Positions 38,396-45,221 of a stretch of 45,221 nt of DNA are shown one piece after another (position 1 is the stretch's first letter; each line of letters opens with the position of its first letter). This DNA comes from Candidatus Uhrbacteria bacterium (GTDB lineage Bacteria > Patescibacteriota > Patescibacteriia > UBA9934 > GWF2-40-263). The DNA lies in assembly GCA_016188495.1 (NCBI GenBank), contig JACPHU010000025.1:1-45221 (forward strand), given 5' to 3'. The translations under genes and the position numbers were made by a program. Under the pieces are notes generated by a model. That model saw only the letters and a list, made by a program, of their open reading frames with translations, was not told the origin of the DNA and did not search any database.

Positions 38396-38517
38396 ATTAC
38401 GAAACTCGCGATCTTGATGTTTTCAGGCGCCCGTCGACCCCACTCTCCCTATTCTGATAGGGTTCGTGGGGCTCGACAGCCCGAAAACATCAATCTCATC
38501 GAGTTTCGTAATTCACA
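38391..38517. repeat. palindromic repeat family, copy 2 (inverted vs copy 1)
   Basis: TGTGAATTACGAAACTCG (38391-38408) / CGAGTTTCGTAATTCACA (38500-38517) perfect 18-bp arms; reverse complement aligns to 35231 copy. Confidence 0.88.
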
Positions 38518-38536
38518 ACCTCAAGGAGATTAAATT

Positions 38537-39085
38537 ATGATGGCGTTTATTCAAGGAACAGTTCTACATCAGGGTCTGGGATATCTTCTTGTAGAGTGCG
38601 GGGGAATCGGCTACAAAATTACGCTCCCAGAGACGGTTGCCTACTCTATTCAACAGCAAGTAACTTTTTTTCTTCACGAAGTTTTGCGTGACAATGAACG
38701 GGAGTTATTCGGTTTTGCCTCCATTGCACAGCTCGAATTATTCTGGAAACTCATTGCTGTGTCGGGAGTGGGACCGCGCAGCGGACAGAAAATCGTTTTT
38801 TCTGATCAGACCGACCATATTAAAGCAAAGATTATGGCAGGGGATGTTGTTTCATTGACTCATGTTCCTGGGATTGGAAAAAAGACCGCGCAAAAAATCA
38901 TTCTTGAACTCAAAGGTGCTTTGGCAGAAGAGCCAATGGCTTCTTCGGCAGATTTGGATGCGGTGGAAGCTCTTATCGGATTGGGTTATTCACGACGCGA
39001 CGCTCAAGCGGCTCTTTTGGAATTGGATGATCTGGATACAGAAAGCCGCATTCGGGCAGCGCTCAAACGATTGAGTCATTCTTAG
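38537..39085 (+). CDS. ruvA: Holliday junction helicase subunit RuvA
   Basis: GVGPRSGQKI; VPGIGKKTAQKIILELKG; C-terminal ALIGLGYSRRDAQAAL; SD CAAGGAG. Confidence 0.93.
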   Translation: MMAFIQGTVLHQGLGYLLVECGGIGYKITLPETVAYSIQQQVTFFLHEVLRDNERELFGFASIAQLELFWKLIAVSGVGPRSGQKIVFSDQTDHIKAKIMAGDVVSLTHVPGIGKKTAQKIILELKGALAEEPMASSADLDAVEALIGLGYSRRDAQAALLELDDLDTESRIRAALKRLSHS

Positions 39086-39097
39086 TGGAACAAATGT

Positions 39098-40957
39098 ATG
39101 AAAGGCGAATTTTCTCATGAATCGACACATGAATCAGTCCTCTCTAAAGAACGGAAGGAATCTTCTGTTTTTTTGACTCATAAAGAGATGTATCAACTCT
39201 CCGGGGACCCCGAACTTACACAGAGAGATTTAGAACGATACGAAGACAGTAACAATGAATTGATCGATGTTCTTCCAAAAGTGATTACAGGAATTTTTGA
39301 GAATGAAGATCCTTTTGTTGGTTTGAGTGTCGCTGATCTTATTCCTGAGACCCCAAAGAAAGATCAGAAGGCATTAAGAGAACAGCTTCTTACTCTTGTT
39401 GAAAAAGGATTGAATAAAGAGGATGGCATCTCATCATGCAGGCGTGCTATTGAACTTATCGATCGGGTTCCTGAAAAAGAACAGGAATCCTTAAAAAGAA
39501 AAGCGGCTTCCATTATCAAAGAATGGATGAGCGATGAAGATCCTTTCGTCAGGATTAATGGGTTAAAACTTATTCCTAAACTGTTAGAGACAGATCGAAC
39601 ACCTTTGATTCAGCAGGGGTTAATGGATGAGAATCTGACTATTCGTTTATCTGCTGTTGAATTTATTTCTCTCGCAGCACAAGAACAACAAGATGAAATG
39701 AAACAAAAGAGTGTTTCGATTATTGAAGAAGGATTAAAAGATGATGATCGTTATTTTTTTGAGTCCGCCCTGAGACTTATTGTTCAAGCTCCGATGCAGG
39801 ATCAAGAACGATTAAGAGAAGAGGTTACATCTAGAATTCGAAAAGTATTGGAGAACACAGATGGTCTTTTTGATCAAAAGGAATATACCATTCAGTTGAT
39901 TCCTCAGGCGGCAAAAAAGGATCAAGAATCATTAAGGCACATAGTGACAGGCTTCGTGCAAAGAGGAATGGATGAAATAAGTATTAATGGTATTAAACGT
40001 GCGATGATGCTTATTCCTGAGGCTGGAAAAAAAGATCAAGAACGATTAAAAAATCAGGCAAAGATGAAGATCCAACAATGGATAGATAAAACACCCTATT
40101 CCATTTGTAGACACGGTTTTGCACTCATTCCTCTTCTCCCGAAGGAAGATCAGGAACCGTTCTTTAATCAGGCCGTTTTTCTTATTAAGCAAGAACTGAA
40201 CGATGAAGATTTTTTCGTACGCTTAGAGGCTGTTGAAGATTTTAATCTTATTCCTCAACCTTATCAGGAACGGTTAAAAGCGCAGGTTCTCTCTATTCTT
40301 GAAGAGGGATTCGCTCACAAGGAAAATTTTATTCAACGTCAGACTTTTGATCTTATACCTCAAGTTCCTCAAAAAGATAGAGAATCATTTAGAAGGTTTT
40401 TTCCTCTACGATTGAAAAAAATTGCTGTACAAACGCCTCTTTATAACCATTATCCAGAATCTTTTTTTCATAAGGCTTTTAGAAAAACTGGATCAGGCAC
40501 GACGCTCCTAGACAAGGTTCCTGGCTCGCAACAAGAAACATTAAAAAATAGGGTGATTATTCGTCATATCGATGCGCTCCCTTATTTTTTCTGGAAAAAA
40601 GTTTATGAAGATGCAGAGTTCTGGAAGGAAAAAGGATTTGATTATGTTCCCGTGGAACCTATTGTGAAGGCTTCCTATAATGAGAAAACTAAAAAATTTG
40701 ATGTTGCAACCCGCGTATTGGTTGGACCATCTGTTAGGATGTGGAAGAGAGAGACGTCTCTTTATACCGAATTTATTGATGGTCAAGTCCAAAAAATACA
40801 ATATTTGCTCGAAGAATTGGGAGTAGAACACGGTCACATTCACGAAGGAAATTTCATCGTCTATTTCGACCGTGATGAGCAAGGGGAACCACTATTAGAC
40901 AAACCACCAAGAGTTTACGTGATTGATTTTGATATGGCTGTTTCTTCGGGGAAGTAA
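39098..40957 (+). CDS. HEAT-like repeat protein with C-terminal kinase-like motifs
   Basis: About ten ~38-aa repeats (IP..xKKDQE.L..Q....I..GL.DED...R..A..LI); C-terminal EHGHIHEGNFIVYF...VYVIDFDMA. Confidence 0.75.
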   Translation: MKGEFSHESTHESVLSKERKESSVFLTHKEMYQLSGDPELTQRDLERYEDSNNELIDVLPKVITGIFENEDPFVGLSVADLIPETPKKDQKALREQLLTLVEKGLNKEDGISSCRRAIELIDRVPEKEQESLKRKAASIIKEWMSDEDPFVRINGLKLIPKLLETDRTPLIQQGLMDENLTIRLSAVEFISLAAQEQQDEMKQKSVSIIEEGLKDDDRYFFESALRLIVQAPMQDQERLREEVTSRIRKVLENTDGLFDQKEYTIQLIPQAAKKDQESLRHIVTGFVQRGMDEISINGIKRAMMLIPEAGKKDQERLKNQAKMKIQQWIDKTPYSICRHGFALIPLLPKEDQEPFFNQAVFLIKQELNDEDFFVRLEAVEDFNLIPQPYQERLKAQVLSILEEGFAHKENFIQRQTFDLIPQVPQKDRESFRRFFPLRLKKIAVQTPLYNHYPESFFHKAFRKTGSGTTLLDKVPGSQQETLKNRVIIRHIDALPYFFWKKVYEDAEFWKEKGFDYVPVEPIVKASYNEKTKKFDVATRVLVGPSVRMWKRETSLYTEFIDGQVQKIQYLLEELGVEHGHIHEGNFIVYFDRDEQGEPLLDKPPRVYVIDFDMAVSSGK

Positions 40958-40983
40958 AACAACCTTAAGGTTGTTTTTTACTA
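40957..40983 (+). terminator. rho-independent terminator
   Basis: AAACAACCttaaGGTTGTTTTTTA. Confidence 0.8.
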
Positions 40984-41011
40984 GGAGGTTTTGTCGTATA
41001 CTCTTGGATGT

Positions 41012-41959
41012 ATGAACCAGCTCCAATGGAATCAGTTTGTGCTCGCGCATGGTCCCGCATCCGGGAGTTTTTTGCATTCTTGGGAGTGGGGAGAATTCCA
41101 GAAAGCTGTTGGAGAGCATGTGCGAAGGGAGGTCATTACTCATGAAGACAAAACAATAGGTCTGGCTCAGTGGTTAGATCGCACGCTTCCATTATTTGGA
41201 ACGTATAGTTTTTGTCCCAAGGGTCCTGTATTTTCTCAGGCGACGGATTTGTTTCAATGGAAACGTCTTTTTCAAAACCAGCTGTTTTTGCGCGTAGAGC
41301 CTGAAAAACAAGTGCTGATGAGCCAGGCACACAAGTCTATCGATCTTGATCCTGCACATACTCTTTTGACAGATCTTACACAAAGCGAGGAATCGTTGAT
41401 GTTCGGGATGCATCCCAAAACCCGATATAATATCCGCGTTGCCCAAAAGCATGGTGTGCAGATTCACACGCACACGACGGACTTTGAAATGGTATGGAAT
41501 ATGTTCGAGCAGACGTCTACACGTGGTCAATTTCGTCTGCATGCCAAAAATTATTATCGTCAGATGGTGCAATTGCTCCACACAGGAGAATGTCAGGCTT
41601 TTTTGGCTCTCGCCACTCATCAGAATCTTTTGCTTGCCGCAAACATCATGATCGATTTCGGATCGACTCGAACGTATCTACACGGCGCTTCTTCTAATGA
41701 ATATCGGAATTTGATGGGACCCTATTTGCTTCATTGGGAATTGATGAAGCAGGCCAAGCAAAAGGGAATGGAGACCTATGATTGGTGGGGCATGGCCCCG
41801 CCTGCGGCGACAGGAGATCATCCATGGGCAGGCATTTCTCGATTTAAAAGAGGCTTCGGAGGAACAGAATGCCAAAGTCCGGGAACGTATGATGTGATTG
41901 GGAAACCGATGAGATATTACTTTTATCAATTAGCACGTAGATTTAGACGAATGATATGA
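41012..41959 (+). CDS. FemAB-family aminoacyltransferase (peptidoglycan bridge type)
   Basis: GSFLHSWEWGEFQ; HPKTRYNIRVAQKHGVQ; YLHGASSNEYRNLMGPYLLHWELMKQAKQKGMETYDWWG. Confidence 0.85.
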   Translation: MNQLQWNQFVLAHGPASGSFLHSWEWGEFQKAVGEHVRREVITHEDKTIGLAQWLDRTLPLFGTYSFCPKGPVFSQATDLFQWKRLFQNQLFLRVEPEKQVLMSQAHKSIDLDPAHTLLTDLTQSEESLMFGMHPKTRYNIRVAQKHGVQIHTHTTDFEMVWNMFEQTSTRGQFRLHAKNYYRQMVQLLHTGECQAFLALATHQNLLLAANIMIDFGSTRTYLHGASSNEYRNLMGPYLLHWELMKQAKQKGMETYDWWGMAPPAATGDHPWAGISRFKRGFGGTECQSPGTYDVIGKPMRYYFYQLARRFRRMI

Positions 41960-42624
41960 ATACCGTTTTTATTACCGGAACAGACAAAGGAATTGGAAAA
42001 GCATTGTGCGAGAAATTTCTTGCAGAAGGATTTTTTGTGATCGGAACGTACTTTAAAGAACCCGCTCTTGTTCATCCTCAGTTTTTGGGTATCCCGTTAA
42101 ATTTAGCGGATGCTCGCTCGATTTCGTCTTGTGTAAGTGAGATAAAAGCCATGGGAAGAACGATCGATCTATTGATTAATAATGCCGGAGTGCTTGTAGA
42201 TGAAGATCAAACGTCCGTTGAAATTGATCGATTGCGCAAAACGCTCGACGTTAATTTGATTGGAACCATTGATTTTACTCAACAGATGCTTGCGCATCTT
42301 GCCTCTAAATCCCACATTGTGAACATTTCTTCAACGGCTGGATCTTTGTCTTTGGTTGGGAAAGTATCTCATTTTATGGGTCACTATCCGGCCTATAAAA
42401 TATCCAAAGCCGCTCTTAATATGTATACTCGTGTTCTGGCCTTGGAATTGGCTGATACAGGCATCATCGTATCTTCCGTCCATCCTGGTTGGGTCAAAAC
42501 GGATATCGGAGGACAAGAGGCGACGTTGACTCCCCAACAGGCAGCAGAGGGAATTTATGCTGTTGCCACCATGCGTCCAGAATCAGGAGGTTTTTGGTTC
42601 GCCGGCGAACCGCTGCCGTGGTAA
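41956..42624 (+). CDS. SDR-family oxidoreductase
   Basis: VFITGTDKGIGKAL; LLINNAGV; SSTAGS; YPAYKISKAALNMYTR. Confidence 0.92.
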   Translation: MNTVFITGTDKGIGKALCEKFLAEGFFVIGTYFKEPALVHPQFLGIPLNLADARSISSCVSEIKAMGRTIDLLINNAGVLVDEDQTSVEIDRLRKTLDVNLIGTIDFTQQMLAHLASKSHIVNISSTAGSLSLVGKVSHFMGHYPAYKISKAALNMYTRVLALELADTGIIVSSVHPGWVKTDIGGQEATLTPQQAAEGIYAVATMRPESGGFWFAGEPLPW

Positions 42625-42644
42625 GCATTCCATCAGCCTTAAAG

Positions 42645-42807
42645 GCACCCGTCGCTTAGCGGATACCCGCCCGACCGTCGAACGATCGTTCGGGCGGGCC
42701 CGCCCGACCGTCGAACGACTGAACAGGAGTCCTTGTCGTTCAGTCGGGCGGGAAGCGTCGGCCTCCGGAGCCGAAGATCAGAGGTTCGAATCCTCTCGGG
42801 TGCACCA
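42645..42807 (+). tRNA. tRNA-Arg(CCG) interrupted by an 87-nt insertion at the D-loop/D-stem junction
   Basis: Removing 42666-42752 gives a canonical 76-nt tRNA: GCACCCGTCGCTTAGCGGATAAAGCGTCGGCCTCCGGAGCCGAAGATCAGAGGTTCGAATCCTCTCGGGTGCACCA; all four stems pair perfectly. Confidence 0.85.
42666..42752. repeat. tandem palindromic insertion within tRNA-Arg
   Basis: 20-nt direct repeat CCCGCCCGACCGTCGAACGA at 42666 and 42699; hairpins CCCGCCCGA/TCGGGCGGG and CCCGCCCGAC/GTCGGGCGGG. Confidence 0.9.
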
Positions 42808-42872
42808 GAAGGTTTTTCTCAAGTAGTAGAATAAAAAAAGATTTAATGAAAGATTCATCTATATTATTTATG

Positions 42873-43691
42873 TCCACACCTGAAACACTTTCTGGTCCAG
42901 ATCCTCGCGAGGCAGTACCTTCTTCTGTGGAGTTAGGGGGTGAAACAAGAGAAGGTCTGGAGGAAGGCAAAGGAGAGGTATTAGAACCGTCTCCAGAAGA
43001 AAAATTAGAAAAAATAGAAGAAAGAATTGAATCGCGAGAACAGAGAATCGAACAGGTGGTTGAGTCCATTGAAAAAACGAAAGCCGATTTGGCCGTGTTG
43101 AGAGAGAATCTGGGACTTCCTCCTTTGGAAGAGATCCCTTTCAGTATTTCTTCTGACGAGCGGTCTTTGGAGGATTTGCAAACAGAACATGACGCATTAG
43201 AAAAACAAAAAGAAGAACTCGTGAATCAGCAAGAAAAACACAAATTGATTGAAGAAGAAAAGGCAAAAATTTTACAAGAAAAAATAGACGAATTGTTCAA
43301 ACAGTTTGAAGGATTAGGCATCCAGGATTTAGAAAGTCTGTTCAACACAGGAAAAATGTCTAACGGACAGCCTGTGGAAAGCAAGTCCATGGGGTTATTG
43401 GATCCCGAAATGGCAAAATCTTTGGTTCAGGCGTTTAAAGAGGGGGTCAAACTTTTACCCAACATTCTCAAAGCTCTCCCAGATTTGTTAAAGAAATTTG
43501 ATGAAGATTTAACAAAAGAAGCGAAAGAACGTGTGGAAAAGAAATTAGAAGAAGAGAAAAAAGTTTTAAAACAAGAAGAGAAAAAAGAAGAACAGGGTGA
43601 ACAATCAGAAGAGTCAATCATCGGATTAAACGAATCAGAACAGGAAGGATCCGTTGTTGAACCGGTAAAAATAGAAAATCCTCACGTGTAA
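42873..43691 (+). CDS. acidic/charged coiled-coil hypothetical protein
   Basis: Long Glu/Lys/Gln heptad-like stretches; no signal peptide. Confidence 0.6.
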   Translation, partial: STPETLSGPDPREAVPSSVELGGETREGLEEGKGEVLEPSPEEKLEKIEERIESREQRIEQVVESIEKTKADLAVLRENLGLPPLEEIPFSISSDERSLEDLQTEHDALEKQKEELVNQQEKHKLIEEEKAKILQEKIDELFKQFEGLGIQDLESLFNTGKMSNGQPVESKSMGLLDPEMAKSLVQAFKEGVKLLPNILKALPDLLKKFDEDLTKEAKERVEKKLEEEKKVLKQEEKKEEQGEQSEESIIGLNESEQEGSVVEPVKIENPHV

Positions 43692-43714
43692 TTTTCTGAA
43701 CGTATTTTAAAAAA

Positions 43715-43742
43715 ACAGCTCACCGCTGTTTTTTGTTTTGTA
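43715..43742 (+). terminator. rho-independent terminator
   Basis: AAACAGCtcaccGCTGTTTTTTGTTTT. Confidence 0.75.
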
Positions 43743-43842
43743 ACAGTCTTTATTCACATTGACGTTCTAACATTTTGGGTTTATAAAGGATCGGCGTGTG
43801 GATCTCCCATACGTTGTGCAAGTCCTTCTCAGGAGAGACGTC

Positions 43843-44115
43843 ATGAAGAAACTGCTCGTCGTTGCCCTGTGTCTTATGTCCACCACCTCCCTTTCCGTTC
43901 AGGCTGGACCCGCCACTGGGCGGGACCACAAGATCGCCGGCAAGATCGCGACCCACCTTTCTTCCAAGGAGAACGGGGGCGGAGTTCCCACCGAAAACGG
44001 AACCTGGTCCTGGCACAGCGATTTCATGGAGAAGCTGTGCGAGAGCGTTTCAAGTCCTTTTGGGGACGTTGCCTGTGACTACTGGACTGGCCACTCTGAA
44101 CGTCAGAAAAAATAA
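43843..44115 (+). CDS. small secreted hypothetical protein
   Basis: MKKLLVVALCLMSTTSLSVQA signal peptide, SD AGGAGA, promoter-like TTGACG-N17-TATAAA upstream. Confidence 0.65.
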   Translation: MKKLLVVALCLMSTTSLSVQAGPATGRDHKIAGKIATHLSSKENGGGVPTENGTWSWHSDFMEKLCESVSSPFGDVACDYWTGHSERQKK

Positions 44116-44208
44116 TCAAAAGAGACCGAACGATCAATAAACTGAATCGACTTGCTTGCAGGCGATAGGTTTGTTGACTGTTTGTAGATTCTTTTGATCC
44201 AAACCCTA

Positions 44209-44240
44209 CGCTCATCCATGCTTGGATGAGCTTTTTAATA
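44209..44240 (+). terminator. rho-independent terminator
   Basis: GCTCATCCatgcttGGATGAGCTTTTTAAT. Confidence 0.75.
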
Positions 44241-44354
44241 AAAAAAGTTTATAAATAAAAACAGCTATAAACATTATTTTAGGATCAATAAATTTATTTT
44301 TTAAATCATTTTATACAAAAATGACATTAAAATAAAATGAGTCGTCAGAGACTC

Positions 44355-44383
44355 TTGACAGAAATTCTATTTTCTGGTATCCT
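44355..44383 (+). promoter_or_regulatory. strong promoter
   Basis: TTGACAgaaattctATTTTcTGgTATCCT, 17-nt spacer. Confidence 0.65.
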
Positions 44384-44761
44384 ATACACACTGATTACTC
44401 AAGTAACGAGTCGTCCGGTGAGTGTACAAGATTGGCGAGCTTATCACGCCAAGATCGTGCATTGACCGGACCACTCACGTTGAGTGGTTTTTCGCGCCCA
44501 GTCCCGCCAGATAATGGCCGGGAGTGCGCGCTGAGTGCCAGAAATCCAGGGCAGGAAGAATATCGCCCTGGTCAGCTCGCATCGTTGCGGTCCTCCGCCG
44601 GAAACCTAAGTCGTCCGATGTGAAGGCATTCCTTCCATCAAACGCCTTTTGGGCAGTTGATGTTAATAGGACTCAGGTGGTCGCCGCCGGAATTTGCCGC
44701 TATGATCGGTTGAGCTGTTTGTAACAAACCTCATTTGTAACAAACCTCAAAGGAGGCTCTC

Positions 44762-44791
44762 ATGCGCCGACGTCCAAGCCAATTCGGCTAG
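44762..44791 (+). CDS. 9-aa micro-ORF MRRRPSQFG
   Basis: Perfect SD AAAGGAGG 6-7 nt upstream of ATG; terminator right after stop. Confidence 0.4.
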   Translation: MRRRPSQFG

Positions 44792-44799
44792 CGTCCCAA

Positions 44800-44831
44800 C
44801 CCCACGAAACTTCTTCGTGGGGTTTCTTTTT
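44800..44831 (+). terminator. rho-independent terminator
   Basis: CCCCACGAAacttcTTCGTGGGGTTTCTTTTT. Confidence 0.85.
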
Positions 44832-44837
44832 ATTCCC

Positions 44838-45038
44838 TCAGGGTAAATACCCCGTCAGCTTGCCTGTCGTGAGTAGATCGAACGGCTGCGTATTATTGCC
44901 TGAGCCTGTCTGCGGTGAACTTGTCGAATCCGTCGAAGGCTGCATATGAGCCCTTCGACTCCGGTTCGTCGAACGAACCTCCGCTCAGGGAATATGAAGC
45001 GTGATACCCCGTCCGCTTGCGGCGGGGTTATTCATTAC
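44838..45038. repeat. dispersed REP-like repeat, copy B
   Basis: Same 57-nt opening block as 15627 copy, then ...cgctcagggaatatgaagcgtgataccccgtc...ttcattac. Confidence 0.85.
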
Positions 45039-45221
45039 AGCTTCATTTTCTTATCAAATTCCCCTTCGACTGCGCTCCTGTGCCGTGAACCCATAAATTC
45101 AAATTCCCAACAATTTCATCACTTGGTAACCTAAAAGAACCATCGCGTAATGGACGAGGTATCCGTAAACAGATCTTGGAAAAGAAGTGACCAGATGAAG
45201 ATGCTCTTTGAGATAGTCGAA

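Larger units (their letters stand above)
44390..44831 (+). ncRNA. candidate structured RNA / dual-function transcript
   Basis: Several successive hairpins between a promoter and a terminator, no convincing long ORF. Confidence 0.45.

Noticed and set aside
42645-42807. Group I or BHB intron in tRNA-Arg
   Set aside because: Insert is only 87 nt, not in the anticodon loop, with no group I core or BHB motif; palindromic repeat fits better
42557-42826. 89-aa ORF over tRNA-Arg
   Set aside because: Reads through the tRNA and GC-rich palindromes; no SD or family
44390-44831. tmRNA, RNase P RNA, SRP RNA or 6S RNA
   Set aside because: No CCA/T-arm end, no RNase P or SRP signature sequences, no single long 6S-like hairpin; left as unknown

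Overview
AT-rich bacterial window. The gene style (compact, split transketolase, cupredoxin-domain secreted proteins, EndoQ) suggests a Patescibacteria/CPR-like genome; this is inference. Main content: the edge of an IS30-type transposase; a 23S-5S rRNA unit with its own promoter and no 16S upstream, next to rlmH; GlmU-like NTase, MazG, endonuclease Q, H1-like KA-rich peptide, L,D-transpeptidase, HTH-Fic, lytic-transglycosylase-like lipoprotein; a sugar-phosphate block (2 PfkB kinases, class II aldolase, split transketolase, rpe, rpiB); paralogous cupredoxin-domain proteins; ileS, endonuclease V, TrmB regulator, RelE-type TA pair, DHH/Smr/uridine-kinase-like/HD cassette, ruvA, a HEAT-repeat protein with a kinase-like tail, FemAB and SDR. 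The strongest unusual items are: (1) a tRNA-Arg(CCG) with all arms intact but an 87-nt double-hairpin insertion at the D-loop/D-stem junction; (2) two apparent expression modes, namely leaderless genes with a -10 box 6-12 nt before ATG, and SD-led orphan genes sharing a TTGACA-N8-ATTTT-NTGN-TAT promoter; (3) a long, structured, promoter-driven leader before the 41-aa H1-like gene; (4) several palindromic repeat families, including a covarying pair in opposite orientation that brackets a four-gene cassette, and one copy that encodes part of a signal peptide; (5) a structured RNA locus at 44.36-44.83 kb ending in a 9-codon Arg-rich ORF. All calls are by eye from sequence; no searches were run.
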